NCBI GenBank assembly: GCA_016125165.1
Contig: WGMH01000003.1
Coordinates: forward strand, 310,001 to 374,000
Direction: 5' to 3'
Source of the DNA: Alphaproteobacteria bacterium
GTDB taxonomy: Bacteria > Pseudomonadota > Alphaproteobacteria > Micropepsales > Micropepsaceae
DNA length: 64,000 nt
The stretch's first letter is position 1. Each line of letters starts with the position of its first letter. Made by a program: the position numbers and the translations under genes. Under the pieces are notes generated by a model, which made no database searches, had not been told where the DNA came from, and saw only the letters and a list, made by a program, of their open reading frames with translations. Below, one piece after another: positions 18,245 to 31,380 of the stretch.

Positions 18245-19689
18245 GGCATCAGCGCCTTTGCGGCTTCGGCAGCGGCTGCGATCAGCGGCGCACCGACGAT
18301 GGGGATCAGGAACGCTAGGTTCAGGATCACGGAACCGGCAACGATGCCGCTGACGGAGCGGTCCACATCGCCATCGAAGGCAGGCGCGGGCTCGTCGAAA
18401 TACATCGTCTTGAAGATGCGCCAATAATAGAACGCGCCCACGACACTGGCGAGCGCCGACAGGATGGCGAGCGTCCACAATCCCGCCTGCACCGCAGCGA
18501 TCCAGACATAGAACTTCGCCCAGAAGCCCGCGAGCGGCGGAATGCCGGAAAGCGAAATCATAAGCGCCGCGAACGCGGCGGCGAGCGCCGGCTGCGTGCG
18601 CGAAAGACCCGCAAGATCGGAGATCGTTTCCACCGGCTCGCCATCACGCTTCATGGCCAGGATGCAGCCGAATGCGCCGGCCGTGGTGACGATATAGATC
18701 GTCAGATAGATCAGAACGCTCTGCACGCCAGCCGCCGAATTGGCCGCCAGCCCCATGAGCGCATAGCCCATGTGACCGATCGAACTGTAGGCCATCAGCC
18801 GTTTGATGTTGGTCTGCCCGATGGCGGCGAAAGCGCCAAGGCCCATCGAAAGGATCGAGGTGAAGACGATGATCTGCTGCCACTCATGCGCGGAATGTGG
18901 AAACGCCGTCATCAACGCGCGCACGGTGAGCGCCAGCGCCGCGGCCTTGGGTGCCATGGCGAGGAAGGCGGTAACCGGCGTTGGGGCACCTTCGTAAACG
19001 TCCGGCGTCCACATGTGGAACGGCACGGCGGAAACCTTGAAGGCAAGCCCCGCGAGAATGAAAACAAGGCCGAACACCGCACCCAAATTCATCTTGGTAG
19101 CGGTGAGCACAGTTGCCACATCGGCGAAGCTGGTGCTGCCAGTGAATCCATAAACCAGCGAAATGCCGTAAAGCAGCATTCCGGACGAAAGCGCGCCTAG
19201 GACAAAATACTTCAGGCCCGCTTCGCTCGAACGCGCATTGTCGCGCTCGAACGCGGCGAGCACATAGAGCGCGAGGCTCTGCAGTTCGAGGCCCATATAG
19301 AGAGCGATGAAGTTGTTGGCCGAAACCATCAGCATCATGCCGACGGTCGCGAAGATGACCAGCACCGGGAATTCGAAGCGCGCCGTCTTGCGCTGTTCGA
19401 AGGTACCCTGCGCCAGAAGCAGCGCCAGAACGGAACCGGCGAGAATGATGATCTTCACAAATCTCGAGAAGCCATCGGACACGAAGGCGCCCGCGAAAGC
19501 GAGTTCCTTGCCGCTTCCGGAAGTCAACACCATGTAGCCCGCGCCGATGAAAGCCACGACGGTCAAAAGCGAGATGAGCTTCATGCCCTCGCCTTTGCGC
19601 ATCACGCCGCCGACCAGAAGCACAAGGCCCGCAATGGCCAGCATCAGTTCGGGATAGAGAACCTGCAGATCGTGCGCGAAGTTGGTCAC
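18241..19689 (-). CDS. nuoN: NADH-quinone oxidoreductase subunit N
   Basis: 482 aa polytopic antiporter-like subunit, [27 protein letters not shown]. Confidence 0.96.
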   Translation of the reverse strand: MTNFAHDLQVLYPELMLAIAGLVLLVGGVMRKGEGMKLISLLTVVAFIGAGYMVLTSGSGKELAFAGAFVSDGFSRFVKIIILAGSVLALLLAQGTFEQRKTARFEFPVLVIFATVGMMLMVSANNFIALYMGLELQSLALYVLAAFERDNARSSEAGLKYFVLGALSSGMLLYGISLVYGFTGSTSFADVATVLTATKMNLGAVFGLVFILAGLAFKVSAVPFHMWTPDVYEGAPTPVTAFLAMAPKAAALALTVRALMTAFPHSAHEWQQIIVFTSILSMGLGAFAAIGQTNIKRLMAYSSIGHMGYALMGLAANSAAGVQSVLIYLTIYIVTTAGAFGCILAMKRDGEPVETISDLAGLSRTQPALAAAFAALMISLSGIPPLAGFWAKFYVWIAAVQAGLWTLAILSALASVVGAFYYWRIFKTMYFDEPAPAFDGDVDRSVSGIVAGSVILNLAFLIPIVGAPLIAAAAEAAKALMP

Positions 19690-21215
19690 GGGTGGGCCTC
19701 CTTGGCGGCGGCGCTGGCAAGTTTCGGCGCCTTATCGCGTGCGAGCGCCATCTTGTTCTGCGCCAGCAGGTGCTCGACCGATGCGGTCGTCACATCGAAG
19801 ATCGGCTTGGGATAAACGCCCATCCAGATCGTTATGATCACAAGCGGCGCGAGGATCGCGATTTCGCGCAGGGACAAATCCTGAATGGTTTGCAGGCTCG
19901 GCTTGATGAGCTTGCCGAACACCACGCGCCAATAGAGATAGAGCATATAGGCCGCCGACAGGATCACACCGGTGGCCGCGAAGATCGCCACCCAGGTGTT
20001 CACCTTGAACGCGCCGAGCATGGTGAGAAATTCGCCGACGAAGCCGCCGGTGCCCGGAAGCCCCACATTTGCAAGCGTGAATACCAGGAAACACGCGGCA
20101 TAGAACGGCATGCGGTTCACAAGGCCGCCATAGGCATCGATCATGCGGGTGTGCATCCGGTCATAGATCACACCGACGCAGAGGAAGAGCGCGCCCGAAA
20201 CGATGCCGTGCGAAAGCATCTGGTAGATACTTCCCTCGACGCCCTGATGCGTGAGCGTGAAAATGCCCATGGTGACAAAACCCATGTGGGCAACCGACGA
20301 ATAGGCGATCAGCTTTTTGATGTCTTCCTGCGCCAGCGCGACAAACGAAGTGTAGATGATCGCCACCACCGAGAGCGTGAACACCAGCGGTGTGAACATG
20401 TCGGTGGCGCTGGCGAACATCGGCAGCGAGAACCGCAGGAAACCGTAACCGCCCATCTTCAGCAGGATACCGGCCAGGATCACCGAGCCAGCGGTGGGCG
20501 CTTCCACGTGCGCATCCGGTAGCCAGGTGTGCACAGGCCACATCGGCATCTTCACCGCGAAAGAGGCGAAGAAGGCCAGCCATAGCCAAGTCTGCATTTC
20601 CGGCGGGAAGTGCGTGGAATTGAGCAGGGTCACGATGTCTGTCGTTCCGGCATAGAGATACATCGCCACGATGGCGAGCAGCATCAGGACCGATCCGAGC
20701 AGCGTGTAGAGGAAGAACTTGAAGCTCGCATAAACACGGCGCTGCCCGCCCCACACGCCGATGATGACGAACATCGGGATCAGGCCGCCTTCGAAGAACA
20801 GGTAGAACAGCACCAGATCGAGCGCGCAGAACACGCCCATCATCAGTGCTTCCAGAACGAGGAAGGCGATCATGTATTCGGCGACGCGCTTCTGGACGGA
20901 TTCCCAGCTGGCGAGAATGCAGAACGGCATAAGCACGCCCGTGAGTACCACGAACAGCATCGAAATGCCGTCAACGCCCATGTGATAGGTAATGCCGAAG
21001 CCCAGCCAGTCCGCCTGTTCGACGAACTGAAAGGCTGCGCTGGAACCATCGAAGTTCGCCCACAGAAAGAGCGAAGCCGCCATATCGACGAGCGTCGTGA
21101 TGAGCGCGATGGCCCGCGCATTGCGCGCGCGCGCCTCGCCTTCCCCGCCCATGACGAGAATGGCCGCCGCGCCCAGAAGCGGCAGGAAGGTGATGATGGA
21201 CAGAAGGTGGCTCAC
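19686..21215 (-). CDS. nuoM: NADH-quinone oxidoreductase subunit M
   Basis: GTG start ([17 protein letters not shown]) overlapping the nuoL stop; [40 protein letters not shown]-track start at 21599 is out-of-frame nuoL. Confidence 0.96.
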   Translation of the reverse strand: MSHLLSIITFLPLLGAAAILVMGGEGEARARNARAIALITTLVDMAASLFLWANFDGSSAAFQFVEQADWLGFGITYHMGVDGISMLFVVLTGVLMPFCILASWESVQKRVAEYMIAFLVLEALMMGVFCALDLVLFYLFFEGGLIPMFVIIGVWGGQRRVYASFKFFLYTLLGSVLMLLAIVAMYLYAGTTDIVTLLNSTHFPPEMQTWLWLAFFASFAVKMPMWPVHTWLPDAHVEAPTAGSVILAGILLKMGGYGFLRFSLPMFASATDMFTPLVFTLSVVAIIYTSFVALAQEDIKKLIAYSSVAHMGFVTMGIFTLTHQGVEGSIYQMLSHGIVSGALFLCVGVIYDRMHTRMIDAYGGLVNRMPFYAACFLVFTLANVGLPGTGGFVGEFLTMLGAFKVNTWVAIFAATGVILSAAYMLYLYWRVVFGKLIKPSLQTIQDLSLREIAILAPLVIITIWMGVYPKPIFDVTTASVEHLLAQNKMALARDKAPKLASAAAKEAHP

Positions 21216-23209
21216 TGTGCGCCCCCCCAGAACAGGAAGTAGCTCATCAGCGCCACCACACCGATCAACATGGCGAAAGCGTAGTGGTAGAGATAGCCGG
21301 ACTGGAACCGCACGGTCTGCTTGGTGACATCCAGAACGCGGGCGGCGACACCGTCCGGTCCGAAGCCGTCGATCACGAGGCCATCGCCCTTCTTCCAGAG
21401 GAAGCGGCCAAGTTTCACGGCGGGCTTTACGAACAGGAAGTCGTAAATCTCGTCGAAGTACCATTTGTTGTAGAGGAAGGTGTAGAGCATGCCCTTCCGC
21501 GCGGCGAGCTTCGGCGGCACATCGGGGTGCAGCACATAATAATAGTAGGCAATGGCAAAGCCGATGATCGTGACCACGAAGGGTGCGAATTCCACCCATA
21601 GCGGCAGATGATGTTCTTCGCCCGCGTGTTCGCCGAGCGCAACCGCACCGCGCCAGAACTCGTGCACGCCCTCGCCCGCGAACATGTGATTGAACAGCGC
21701 GCCCGCGAACAGCGCACCCAATGACAGGATCAGCAGCGGTATCAGCATCACCATCGGCGATTCATGCACTTCCGACAGTTTCGGCGTGTGATGGCCGTGA
21801 TCGTCGTGCCCATGCGCTTCGTGGCCGTGCTCGTCCACCGCCGCGCCGCGATAGGGGCCATGGAACGTCATCAGGAATTGACGCCAGGAATAGAACGAGG
21901 TCATCAGCGCGGCCACAACCGTGAGCGTGAAGGCGTAAGAGCCGATGCCGGTGCCGGCGAGATAGGTGGCGTTGATGATGCCGTCTTTCGAATAGAACCC
22001 GGCGGCGCCGATGCCGAGGAGCGGAATGCCGACGCCCGTGAGCGCCAGATTGCCGATCAGCATCATCGCCCAGGTGAAGGGGATCTGCCTGGCGAGTCCA
22101 CCCATCTTGCGCATGTCCTGCTCGTGATGCATCGCGTGGATCACCGAGCCCGCGCCGAGGAACAACAGCGCCTTGAAGAACGCATGCGTGAAGAGGTGGA
22201 ACATGGCGGCGTTGTAAGCGCCCACGCCCGCCGCCGCGAACATGTAGCCCAGCTGCGAACAGGTCGAATACGCGATCACGCGCTTGATGTCGTTCTGGAA
22301 GAGACCAACGGAGGCCGCAAAGAACGCCGTGGTCGCGCCGATGAAGGTGACAAAGGTGAGCGCATCGGGCGCAAGCTGGAACATCGGCGAGCAGCGGCAC
22401 ACCAGGAACACGCCCGCCGTGACCATGGTGGCGGCATGGATGAGCGCGGAAACCGGCGTCGGGCCTTCCATCGCATCCGGCAGCCATGTGTGCAGGAACA
22501 ACTGCGCGGACTTGCCCATCGCGCCCACGAACAACAGCAGGCACAGCGTGGTGAGCGTATCCAGCTGCCAATTGCCGAACTGCATGGTGTGACCGACCAT
22601 GCCCGGTGCGGCTGCGAACACGGCATCGAAATCAAGCGTGCCGAAGACCGTCCAGACGCCGAAGATGCCGAGCGCGAAACCGAAATCGCCCACGCGGTTG
22701 ACGACGAAGGCCTTCATGGCGGCGGCGTTGGCTTCCGGCTTCTGGAACCAGAAACCAATCAGAAGATAGGACGCCAGACCCACGCCTTCCCAGCCGAAAA
22801 ACATCTGCAGGAAGTTGTTGCTCGTCACCAGCATCAGCATCGCGAAGGTGAAGAGCGAGAGGTACGAGAAGAAGCGCGCGCGGTGCGGGTCCTCGTGCAT
22901 ATAGCCGATGGAATATAGGTGCACGAGCGAGGAAACGCCGGTGACCACGACCAGCATCACAGCGGTGAGCGTATCCACGCGCAGCGCCCAATCGGCCTGA
23001 AAATCACCGGAGCCGATCCATGTTGCCAGATGCACGATGCCGCCATGGCCCATCATCGCCACGTCGTAGAACACATAGGCCGACAGCGCGGCGGAAGTGA
23101 ACAGAAGAACCGTGGTGACGAGTTCGGCGGCGCGCGCGCCAATCACCCGGCCGAACAGCCCGGCAATGAAGGAACCCAGAAGCGGAAGAAAGACGATCGC
23201 CGTGTACAC
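21212..23209 (-). CDS. nuoL: NADH-quinone oxidoreductase subunit L
   Basis: 665 aa; [37 protein letters not shown]. Confidence 0.97.
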   Translation of the reverse strand: MYTAIVFLPLLGSFIAGLFGRVIGARAAELVTTVLLFTSAALSAYVFYDVAMMGHGGIVHLATWIGSGDFQADWALRVDTLTAVMLVVVTGVSSLVHLYSIGYMHEDPHRARFFSYLSLFTFAMLMLVTSNNFLQMFFGWEGVGLASYLLIGFWFQKPEANAAAMKAFVVNRVGDFGFALGIFGVWTVFGTLDFDAVFAAAPGMVGHTMQFGNWQLDTLTTLCLLLFVGAMGKSAQLFLHTWLPDAMEGPTPVSALIHAATMVTAGVFLVCRCSPMFQLAPDALTFVTFIGATTAFFAASVGLFQNDIKRVIAYSTCSQLGYMFAAAGVGAYNAAMFHLFTHAFFKALLFLGAGSVIHAMHHEQDMRKMGGLARQIPFTWAMMLIGNLALTGVGIPLLGIGAAGFYSKDGIINATYLAGTGIGSYAFTLTVVAALMTSFYSWRQFLMTFHGPYRGAAVDEHGHEAHGHDDHGHHTPKLSEVHESPMVMLIPLLILSLGALFAGALFNHMFAGEGVHEFWRGAVALGEHAGEEHHLPLWVEFAPFVVTIIGFAIAYYYYVLHPDVPPKLAARKGMLYTFLYNKWYFDEIYDFLFVKPAVKLGRFLWKKGDGLVIDGFGPDGVAARVLDVTKQTVRFQSGYLYHYAFAMLIGVVALMSYFLFWGGAQ

Positions 23210-23212
23210 GCT

Positions 23213-23521
23213 CTAGCCTTTCATCAGGTTCACGTCTTCAACCGCGATGGAGCCGCGGTTGCGGAAGTAGATGACGAGGATCGCAAGCCCGATGGCCGCT
23301 TCCGCCGCCGCAACGGTAAGGATGAACAGCGCGAACACCTGCCCCACCAGATCACCGAGGTAAGAAGAGAAGGCGACGAAGTTGATATTCACCGCCAACA
23401 GGATTAGCTCGACGGACATCAGGATGACGATCACGTTCTTGCGGTTCAGGAAGATGCCGAACACGCCGATGGTGAACAGGATCGCGGCAACCGCGAGATA
23501 GTTTGCAAGCCCGATAGCCAT
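23213..23521 (-). CDS. nuoK: NADH-quinone oxidoreductase subunit K
   Basis: 102 aa; [34 protein letters not shown]. Confidence 0.96.
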   Translation of the reverse strand: MAIGLANYLAVAAILFTIGVFGIFLNRKNVIVILMSVELILLAVNINFVAFSSYLGDLVGQVFALFILTVAAAEAAIGLAILVIYFRNRGSIAVEDVNLMKG

Positions 23522-24126
23522 CAGGCGCCCTCCCCCGGCCTGGGATCGACAATCGCCATCGCTTCATCCACGCGGCGCGCATTCTGCCGCGCGATGGACT
23601 GGCGGCGCACGCCGGGCCGGTGGCGCAGCGTGAGCACGATGGCGCCGATCATGGCGACAAGCAGGATGAGCCCTGCGATCTGGAAGTAGACGACATAGTC
23701 GGTATAGAGGATGTGGCCGAGCGCGGCGGTGTTGGTCACACCAGCCGGCGCAGCGTGCGCCAGCGCATCAGAAGCAGCGGGCGCGAATATCCAGGCGCTG
23801 CCCGCGAACAGAAGCTCCGCCAGCAACAGCAATCCGACCATCAGGCCGATGGGCAGGTATTGCAGCGCGCCCTTCTTCAACTCCGCGAAATCGATGTCGA
23901 GCATCATCACCACGAAGAGGAAGAGCACCGCGACCGCGCCGACATAGACGACGACCAAAATCATCGCGAGGAATTCGGCACCCAGAAGCACGAAGAGCCC
24001 CGCCGCGTTGAAGAAGGCGAGGATCAGGAACAGCACCGAATGCACCGGGTTGCGCGAAGCAACGACCATGAAGCCCGATGCGACCAGGACGGCGGAGAAC
24101 AGATAGAAGGCAAGCGCGATCAGCAT
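23521..24126 (-). CDS. nuoJ: NADH-quinone oxidoreductase subunit J
   Basis: [55 protein letters not shown]. Confidence 0.96.
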   Translation of the reverse strand: MLIALAFYLFSAVLVASGFMVVASRNPVHSVLFLILAFFNAAGLFVLLGAEFLAMILVVVYVGAVAVLFLFVVMMLDIDFAELKKGALQYLPIGLMVGLLLLAELLFAGSAWIFAPAASDALAHAAPAGVTNTAALGHILYTDYVVYFQIAGLILLVAMIGAIVLTLRHRPGVRRQSIARQNARRVDEAMAIVDPRPGEGA

Positions 24127-24133
24127 GGCGTTC

Positions 24134-24622
24134 TCATCTGTAGGGCGCGTCGAGTTCGAGGTTTTGCGCGATCTCGCGCTCCCAGCGGTCGCCGTTCGAA
24201 AGCAGCCGCGCCTTGTCGTAGTACAATTCCTCGCGCGTTTCGGTCGAGAATTCGAAGTTCGGTCCTTCCACGATGGCGTCCACCGGGCACGCCTCCTGAC
24301 AGAAGCCGCAATAGATGCATTTCACCATATCGATGTCGTAGCGCGTGGTGCGGCGGCTGCCGTCGTCGCGCGGTTCGGCTTCGATGGTGATGGCTTGCGC
24401 CGGGCAGATAGCTTCGCACAGCTTGCAGGCGATGCAACGCTCTTCGCCATTCGGATAGCGGCGCAGCGCATGTTCTCCGCGGAAGCGCGGAGAGAGCGGA
24501 CCCTTCTCGAACGGATAGTTCAGCGTTGCCTTGGGTGAGAAGAAGTAACGCATCGCAAGCCCGAAGCTCTTCACGAACTCCCAGAGGAAGATCGAACGGG
24601 CGCTTTGATCGAGGAATGCCAT
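24134..24622 (-). CDS. nuoI: NADH-quinone oxidoreductase subunit I
   Basis: Two 4Fe-4S motifs: [16 protein letters not shown] and [16 protein letters not shown]. Confidence 0.97.
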   Translation of the reverse strand: MAFLDQSARSIFLWEFVKSFGLAMRYFFSPKATLNYPFEKGPLSPRFRGEHALRRYPNGEERCIACKLCEAICPAQAITIEAEPRDDGSRRTTRYDIDMVKCIYCGFCQEACPVDAIVEGPNFEFSTETREELYYDKARLLSNGDRWEREIAQNLELDAPYR

Positions 24623-24629
24623 AGCCGCC

Positions 24630-25664
24630 TCACATTCCCGGCTGGATGAACGTCACCCAGCCAGCCGTCAGGATCACCCAAACCAGCGACACCGGCAGGA
24701 ACACCTTCCAGCCTAGCCGCATGAGCTGATCGTAGCGATAGCGCGGCACGAACGCCTTCACCATCGCGATCATGAAGAACAGGAACAGCACCTTGCCGAG
24801 GAACCAGACCAGGCCCGGGATCGCGTTCAACGGGAAGATGTCGAAGGGCGGCAGCCAGCCACCGAGGAACATCACCGTCATCAGCGAGCACAAAAGGACG
24901 ATGCTGAGATATTCGCCGAGGAAGAACAGAAGGAACGGCGTCGAGGAATATTCCACGAAGAAGCCAGCCACCAGTTCAGATTCCGCTTCCAGCAGGTCGA
25001 ACGGCGGGCGCTGGGTTTCCGCTAGTGTGGAGATGAAGAAGATCACGAACATCGGGAACAGGATCGAGGCCACGAACCAGCCGTGCTGGGCCTGCGCGTG
25101 AACGATGGCCGTCAGGTTCAGTGAGCCTGCGAACAGCAACACCGTGATAATCACGAAGCCGATGGAAACTTCATACGATACCATCTGCGCTGCAGCGCGC
25201 AGGGCCGCGAAGAAGGCGTATTTCGAATTCGACGCCCAGCCCGCCATGATGACGCCATAGACACCAAGCGAGGACATGGCGAAGAGGTAGAGAATGCCGA
25301 CATTGATGTCGGCAACCACCCAGCCTTCGTTCACCGGCATCACGGCCCAGCCCGCAAAGGCGAGCGTGGCGGTCACCAGCGGCGCGATCATGAAGATCAC
25401 CTTGTTCGCGCCTGCCGGAATGATGACTTCCTTGAACAGGAACTTGAACAGGTCCGCGAAGGTTTGCAGCAGACCGAAAACGCCGACCACGTTGGGCCCA
25501 CGCCGCATCTGAACCGCCGCCCAGATCTTGCGGTCCGCAAGCAGGATGAAGGCGATGGAAACCAGAATGACGACCTGGAAGACGAGAATGAGAACAGCCT
25601 GGCTCAGGAACCACGACCAGCCGTAGGGCAAACCAAGCCACTCAAAGAACGATATGAGCGCCAT
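24630..25664 (-). CDS. nuoH: NADH-quinone oxidoreductase subunit H
   Basis: [62 protein letters not shown]. Confidence 0.97.
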   Translation of the reverse strand: MALISFFEWLGLPYGWSWFLSQAVLILVFQVVILVSIAFILLADRKIWAAVQMRRGPNVVGVFGLLQTFADLFKFLFKEVIIPAGANKVIFMIAPLVTATLAFAGWAVMPVNEGWVVADINVGILYLFAMSSLGVYGVIMAGWASNSKYAFFAALRAAAQMVSYEVSIGFVIITVLLFAGSLNLTAIVHAQAQHGWFVASILFPMFVIFFISTLAETQRPPFDLLEAESELVAGFFVEYSSTPFLLFFLGEYLSIVLLCSLMTVMFLGGWLPPFDIFPLNAIPGLVWFLGKVLFLFFMIAMVKAFVPRYRYDQLMRLGWKVFLPVSLVWVILTAGWVTFIQPGM

Positions 25665-25667
25665 GAT

Positions 25668-27785
25668 CTACTCCGCCGCCATTTTCGCGGAGCCGCTCAC
25701 GAAGATGCGGCTGCATTCGGCCATCGTCTTGCTCGCGCGGGCGATGGGGTTGGTCATGTAGAAGTCACGCATGCCGGAAGCCAGCGGCGCGCTGTCGATC
25801 GCACCGGCTTCGCCGATTGCGCTCCACACGGCGGGGTCTGCGCCGGGGCGCGCGGGGGCCGTGCCCTCTTCCGCGAAATGCGGCGCGTCGGCGATGATGG
25901 CGGCACGTAGCGCGCCAAGATCGTCATATGGCAAGCGCTTGCCGAGCACATCGGAGAGAGCGCGCAGGATCGCCCAATCGTCTTTCGCCTCGCCGGGCGG
26001 GAACGCGGCGCGCTTGCCCCGTTGCACCCGGCCTTCAAAGTTGACGTAAAGCCCTTCCTTCTCGGTGTAAGCAGCGCCGGGCAGGATCACGTCGGCGCGA
26101 TGCGCACCCGCATCGCCATGCGTGCCCTGATAGATAACGAACGCGCTGCCGAGCTTCGCCATGTCGAATTCGTCCGCGCCAAGCAGCCAGACGAAATCGA
26201 TCTCGCCCTTGCTTGCGCCATCGAGAATTCCTGCAACGCCCTTCTCGCTCATGAAGCCCAGATCGAGCGCACCCACGCGGCTCGCCGCGCTATGCATCAC
26301 GTTGAAACCGTTCCAGCCGCCTTCGGATGCGCTGCCTTCCGGGCCGATCATGCCGGTTTCGCCCGCGAGCTTCGCGGCGGCAGCCAGGACTGCCGCGCCA
26401 TCGGCACGCGCCAGCACGCTTGGGCCAACAATCAGCATCGGGCGCTTGGCATCCTTCAACACTTGCGCGAAGGGATGCGAACCATCCGTGAGTTTCGCGA
26501 GCACCGAAGGATCACTGCCAAGGTCTTCAACCGGATAAGTCTGGTCCATCGCAACGCCAACACCGGCAACCTTGAGGCCGTTCAGCCAGCCTTTGCGGAT
26601 ACGCGCGTTCAGCACCGGCGCTTCCCAGCGCGGATTGGCGCCGATCAGCACCAGCACATCGGCGGCATCGACACCGGCGATGGTAGAATTGAACAGATAA
26701 GACTGACGCGGGCCCCTGCCCACCTTCGCGCCATCCTGACGGCAATCGAGATTGGTGACGCCGAGCGAACCCATCAGATCCTTCAGCGCCTTGATCTCTT
26801 CGGCGGCGGCAAGATCGCCGACGATTGCGGCCATCTTCTCCGGCCTTGTGGCGGAGACGCGCGCGGCGATGGCGGCAAAGGCTTCGGCCCAGGTCGCCGG
26901 CACGAGCTTGCCGTTCTTCTTTACATAGGGCTGGTCCAGACGCTGATAGCGCAGGCCGTCGCAGGCATGGCGCGTCTTGTCGGAAATCCATTCCTCGTTG
27001 ACGTCTTCGTTCACGCGCGGCAGCACGCGCATGACTTCGCGCCCGCGCGTATCGACGCGGATGTTGCAGCCCTGCGCATCCATCACGTCCACGGATTCGG
27101 TCTTGCGCAGCTCCCACGGCCGCGCATTGAACGCGTAAGGCTTGGAGGTGAGCGCGCCCACCGGGCACAAATCGACGGCATTGCCGGATAGTTCGGACGC
27201 AAATGCCTTTTCCAGATAGGTCGTGATCTCCATGTCCTCGCCGCGGCCCGTGGCGCCGAGATCGGGCACGCCTGCCACTTCCGTGGCGAAGCGCACGCAG
27301 CGCGTACACTGGATGCAGCGGGTCATGATCGTCTTGATCAGCGGGCCCATATATTTGTCTTCGACCGCGCGCTTGTTCTCGTTGAAGCGGTGGAAGGCGG
27401 CGCGGCCATAGCCCATCGCCTGATCCTGAAGGTCGCATTCCCCGCCCTGATCGCAGATCGGGCAATCGAGCGGATGGTTGATGAGCAGGAACTCCATCAC
27501 CCCTTCGCGCGCTTTTTTCACGTAGGGCGAATTGGTGTTGATGCGCGCGGGCGTTCCATCCTTGTTCGGGAAGATGTCCTTCACCTGCAGCGCACAGGAT
27601 GCCTGCGGCTTCGGCGCGCCGACCCACTCGACAAGGCACATGCGGCAATTGCCGGCGACCGACAGGCGCTCGTGGTAGCAGAAGCGTGGCACTTCCGCGC
27701 CCGCCTGCTCGCACGCCTGCAACAGCGTCAGCGTTTCTTCCGCCTCGATTTCTTTGCCGTCGACGTTGATCTTGCGCGTTGCCAT
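25668..27785 (-). CDS. nuoG: NADH-quinone oxidoreductase subunit G
   Basis: N-terminal 2Fe-2S domain CRMCLVEW, CPICDQGGECDLQDQAMGYG, CIQCTRCVRF, molybdopterin-like C-terminal domain. Confidence 0.96.
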   Translation of the reverse strand: MATRKINVDGKEIEAEETLTLLQACEQAGAEVPRFCYHERLSVAGNCRMCLVEWVGAPKPQASCALQVKDIFPNKDGTPARINTNSPYVKKAREGVMEFLLINHPLDCPICDQGGECDLQDQAMGYGRAAFHRFNENKRAVEDKYMGPLIKTIMTRCIQCTRCVRFATEVAGVPDLGATGRGEDMEITTYLEKAFASELSGNAVDLCPVGALTSKPYAFNARPWELRKTESVDVMDAQGCNIRVDTRGREVMRVLPRVNEDVNEEWISDKTRHACDGLRYQRLDQPYVKKNGKLVPATWAEAFAAIAARVSATRPEKMAAIVGDLAAAEEIKALKDLMGSLGVTNLDCRQDGAKVGRGPRQSYLFNSTIAGVDAADVLVLIGANPRWEAPVLNARIRKGWLNGLKVAGVGVAMDQTYPVEDLGSDPSVLAKLTDGSHPFAQVLKDAKRPMLIVGPSVLARADGAAVLAAAAKLAGETGMIGPEGSASEGGWNGFNVMHSAASRVGALDLGFMSEKGVAGILDGASKGEIDFVWLLGADEFDMAKLGSAFVIYQGTHGDAGAHRADVILPGAAYTEKEGLYVNFEGRVQRGKRAAFPPGEAKDDWAILRALSDVLGKRLPYDDLGALRAAIIADAPHFAEEGTAPARPGADPAVWSAIGEAGAIDSAPLASGMRDFYMTNPIARASKTMAECSRIFVSGSAKMAAE

Positions 27786-27789
27786 GAGC

Positions 27790-29073
27790 CTACTCCGCAG
27801 CTACGGCGGCGCTGCGCCGTTCGGCCATGCGACGTTCGAGTTCGGGCCGGAAGTGACGGATGAGGCCCTGGATCGGCCACGCCGCCGCATCGCCGAGCGC
27901 GCAGATGGTGTGACCTTCCACTTCCTTCGTCACTTCATAGAGCAGATCGATCTCATGCGGATTGGCATCGCCCTTCTGCATGCGGGTGAGTACGCGCCAC
28001 ATCCAGCCGGTGCCTTCGCGGCAGGGCGTGCACTGGCCGCAGCTTTCATGTTTGTAGAAATAGGCCAGCCGCGTGATCGCCTTCACGATATCGGTGGACT
28101 TGTCCATCACGATCACCGCCGCGGTGCCGAGACCGGATTGCAGCGCCTTGAGCGAATCGAAATCCATCGGCAGATCGCCGCAAACATTCGCGGGCAAACA
28201 CGGCACCGACGCGCCACCCGGAATGACGGCCATCAGATTGTCCCAGCCGCCGCGAACGCCACCGGCATGCCTGTCGATCAGCTCGCGCAGCGGAATACCC
28301 ATCTCCTCTTCCACATTGCACGGCTTGTTCACATGGCCGGAGATGCAGAAGACCTTGGTGCCCACATTGTTGGGGCGGCCGATACCGGCGAACCATTCCG
28401 CGCCGCGGCGCAGGATGGTGGGCGCAACCGCGATGCTCTCCACATTGTTCACCGTGGTCGGGCAGCCATAGAGGCCGACATTGGCCGGGAACGGCGGCTT
28501 CAGACGCGGCTGGCCCTTCTTGCCTTCGAGGCTTTCGAGCAGCGCGGTTTCTTCGCCGCAAATGTAGGCACCCGCGCCATGATGCACGTAGAGATCGAAA
28601 TCCCAGCCGTGAATGTTGTTCTTGCCGATCAGCTTGGCTTCATAGGCTTCATCGACCGCGCGCTGAAGCGCCTCGCGCTCACGGATGAATTCGCCGCGCA
28701 CATAGATATAACAGGCATGCGCGCGCATCGCGAAGCTGGCGATCAGGCAGCCTTCCACCAGCGTGTGCGGATCGTGACGCATGATGTCCCGGTCCTTGCA
28801 CGTGCCGGGTTCGGATTCGTCCGCGTTCACGACGAGATAGTGCGGGCGCTCTTTCACTTCCTTCGGCATGAACGACCATTTCATGCCGGTCGGGAATCCC
28901 GCACCGCCGCGGCCGCGCAGGCCCGACTTCTTCATCTCATCGACGATGGCTTCTGGCCCGCGCTCCAGAATGGCTTTCGTGCCATCCCAGTTGCCGCGCT
29001 TCCGCGCCGCTTCAAGGCCGGGGCTCTGGAAGCCATAGAGGTTCGTGAAAATGCGATCGCGATCGGAGAGCAT
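27790..29073 (-). CDS. nuoF: NADH-quinone oxidoreductase subunit F
   Basis: [66 protein letters not shown]. Confidence 0.97.
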   Translation of the reverse strand: MLSDRDRIFTNLYGFQSPGLEAARKRGNWDGTKAILERGPEAIVDEMKKSGLRGRGGAGFPTGMKWSFMPKEVKERPHYLVVNADESEPGTCKDRDIMRHDPHTLVEGCLIASFAMRAHACYIYVRGEFIREREALQRAVDEAYEAKLIGKNNIHGWDFDLYVHHGAGAYICGEETALLESLEGKKGQPRLKPPFPANVGLYGCPTTVNNVESIAVAPTILRRGAEWFAGIGRPNNVGTKVFCISGHVNKPCNVEEEMGIPLRELIDRHAGGVRGGWDNLMAVIPGGASVPCLPANVCGDLPMDFDSLKALQSGLGTAAVIVMDKSTDIVKAITRLAYFYKHESCGQCTPCREGTGWMWRVLTRMQKGDANPHEIDLLYEVTKEVEGHTICALGDAAAWPIQGLIRHFRPELERRMAERRSAAVAAE

Positions 29074-29723
29074 CAGCCCGCGTCTCCCGTCTTGCCTTCG
29101 GCGCGGCTATAGCCGCCGTTGTAAAGCTGCGGATCGGTGAGCGTGATCGCTCCGCCTTCCGGCTCGGAGGTGTGGCGGCCGTTCTGCGGGCCGGGCTTCA
29201 CCGTTTCGCCTTTGCGCAGCGCTTCGATCAGCGCCTCTGTCTTCGGCCCGTCGAGATCTTCGTAGAAATCCTTGCCGATCTGTAGCATCGGCGCGTTCAC
29301 GCAGGCGCCAAGGCATTCCACTTCCATCCACGAGAACTTGCCATCGGCGGAGATGGTGTCGGGCGTCGGTGCGATGCGCTTTTTGCATGCGGCGACAACA
29401 TCGTCCGAGCCGCGCAGCCAGCACGGCGTCGTCGTACACACCTGCACCTGATAGGTGCCGACCGGATGCAGGTTGAACATCGTGTAGAAGGTCGCCACTT
29501 CCAGCACGCGGATGTACGGCATCGAAAGCTGGGCGGCGACGGATTCGATCATGGGCTTCGACACCCAGCCTTCCTGCTCCTGACCGATCCAGAGCAGCGC
29601 GATCACCGCGCTCGCCTGACGGCCGGCAGGGAATTTGGAAATCCACCATTCCGCGCGCTTCATGTTCTCCGCATTGAAGGCGAAGCTCGCGGGCTGTTCG
29701 GAATGAAGGCGGCGCAGACTCAT
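29073..29723 (-). CDS. nuoE: NADH-quinone oxidoreductase subunit E
   Basis: [62 protein letters not shown]; true start 29723, not 30020. Confidence 0.95.
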   Translation of the reverse strand: MSLRRLHSEQPASFAFNAENMKRAEWWISKFPAGRQASAVIALLWIGQEQEGWVSKPMIESVAAQLSMPYIRVLEVATFYTMFNLHPVGTYQVQVCTTTPCWLRGSDDVVAACKKRIAPTPDTISADGKFSWMEVECLGACVNAPMLQIGKDFYEDLDGPKTEALIEALRKGETVKPGPQNGRHTSEPEGGAITLTDPQLYNGGYSRAEGKTGDAG

Positions 29724-30199
29724 TTTGTCCCCTTCGCGACCGCGGCGATATCGTTCTTCACGTCGTGGCGTTCTCCACCCTTGGCCGCGCACCAGCGGTT
29801 GCCCTGTTCGAAGAGCCCGGTGAGATATTTGATGAAGGATTTGGCACCGCGCGCACGCTCCACCGACACCTCGCCAGAGGAATAATGCGAATAGTGGCGA
29901 TCCACCGTGTTGCTGGAAGCCAGACGGGGATTTTCGGGAACGCCATCGAGCTTCTGCTCGTTGTCGTCGGCATAGACATCGGCCCTGTCGGATGAATCCA
30001 GCAGGAGCTGGTTGCCACAACTTTCACAGGTTATGTGTCCCGCAACAGGCTCGGTGCAATCGCGCAGATAGACCGTGGCGGCAATGGCAAGGCCGTTGTT
30101 GAATCCTGCGATACGCACCGCGTCGAACGGCGTCGCGGCCTGCACCGAAAGCGGCAGCACGAACGCGGAAATTGTCAGGGCTGTGATGCGCGCGATCAT
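29720..30199 (-). CDS. Predicted secreted protein of unknown function inserted between nuoD and nuoE
   Basis: [32 protein letters not shown] signal peptide, YLRDCTEPVAGHITCESCGNQ (C-x8-C-x2-C), about 159 aa; start overlaps nuoD stop and stop overlaps nuoE start. Confidence 0.75.
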   Translation of the reverse strand: MIARITALTISAFVLPLSVQAATPFDAVRIAGFNNGLAIAATVYLRDCTEPVAGHITCESCGNQLLLDSSDRADVYADDNEQKLDGVPENPRLASSNTVDRHYSHYSSGEVSVERARGAKSFIKYLTGLFEQGNRWCAAKGGERHDVKNDIAAVAKGTK

Positions 30200-31380
30200 C
30201 AGCGGTCGATCTCCCCGAACACGATGTCGAGAGAACCCAGTATGGCCGAAACGTCCGGCAGCATGTGGCCGCGGCACATGAAATCCATTGCCTGAAGATG
30301 GGGGAAGCCCGGCGCGCGGATCTTGCAGCGATAGGGTTTGTTCGATCCGTCCGCCACCAGATAGACACCGAACTCGCCCTTCGGCGCTTCAACGGCGGCA
30401 TAGGCCTCGCCCGCCGGCACATGGAAGCCTTCGGTATAGAGCTTGAAGTGATGGATGAGCGCTTCCATCGAGCGCTTCATCTCGCCACGGCGCGGCGGGG
30501 TGATCTTGTGATCCTCCGTCACCACCGGGCCCTTCGGCATCTTCTCGATGCACTGCTTCATGATGTGGTTGGACTGGCGCATCTCTTCCATGCGCATCAG
30601 GTAACGGTCGTAGCAATCGCCGTTCTTGCCCACCGGCACCTTGAATTCCAGATCGCTGTAGCACTCGTAGGGCTGCGCACGGCGCAAATCCCACGCCGCG
30701 CCCGTGGAGCGCAGCATCACGCCCGTCATGCCCCACGCTTCGGCATCCGCGCGGCTGATGACGCCGATATCGACGTTGCGCTGCTTGAAGATGCGGTTGT
30801 TGGTGAGAAGATCGTCGATGTCGTCCAGCACCTTCGGCAGATTTTCGCAGAAGGCATAGATGTCGTCGATCAAATCGGGCGGCAGATCCTGATGCACGCC
30901 GCCGGTGCGGAAATAGGCCGCGTGCATGCGGCTTCCGCTGGCGCGCTCATAGAACACCATCAGCTTTTCGCGCTCTTCGAAGCCCCACAGCGGCGGGGTG
31001 AGCGCGCCGCAGTCCATCGCCTGCGTGGTCACGTTCAGAAGATGCGAAAGCAGCCGGCCGATTTCCGAATAGAGCACGCGGATATATTGCGCGCGCGCAG
31101 GCACTTCGACGCCAAGCAGCTTTTCGATGGCAAGGCAGAACGAATGCTCCTGATTCATCGGCGCGACGTAATCGAGCCGGTCGAAATAGGGGATCGCCTG
31201 CAAATAGGTTTTGTGTTCGATCAGTTTTTCGGTGCCGCGATGCAGAAGCCCGATATGCGGGTCGACGCGGGTGACGATTTCACCGTCGAGATCGAGCACA
31301 AGCCGCAGCACGCCATGCGCCGCCGGATGCTGCGGGCCGAAATTGATCGTTGTGACGTCTGTGGGATCGCGGTCCATCAC
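30199..31380 (-). CDS. nuoD: NADH-quinone oxidoreductase subunit D
   Basis: [64 protein letters not shown]. Confidence 0.97.
   Translation of the reverse strand: MMDRDPTDVTTINFGPQHPAAHGVLRLVLDLDGEIVTRVDPHIGLLHRGTEKLIEHKTYLQAIPYFDRLDYVAPMNQEHSFCLAIEKLLGVEVPARAQYIRVLYSEIGRLLSHLLNVTTQAMDCGALTPPLWGFEEREKLMVFYERASGSRMHAAYFRTGGVHQDLPPDLIDDIYAFCENLPKVLDDIDDLLTNNRIFKQRNVDIGVISRADAEAWGMTGVMLRSTGAAWDLRRAQPYECYSDLEFKVPVGKNGDCYDRYLMRMEEMRQSNHIMKQCIEKMPKGPVVTEDHKITPPRRGEMKRSMEALIHHFKLYTEGFHVPAGEAYAAVEAPKGEFGVYLVADGSNKPYRCKIRAPGFPHLQAMDFMCRGHMLPDVSAILGSLDIVFGEIDR

Noticed and set aside
21216-21599. N-terminal extension of nuoM in the ORF track
   Set aside because: Out-of-frame reading of the nuoL 3' end; nuoM begins at the GTG overlapping the nuoL stop.
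29724-30020. N-terminal extension of nuoE in the ORF track
   Set aside because: NuoE begins at MSLRRLHS (29723); the extension overlaps the separate secreted ORF in another frame.
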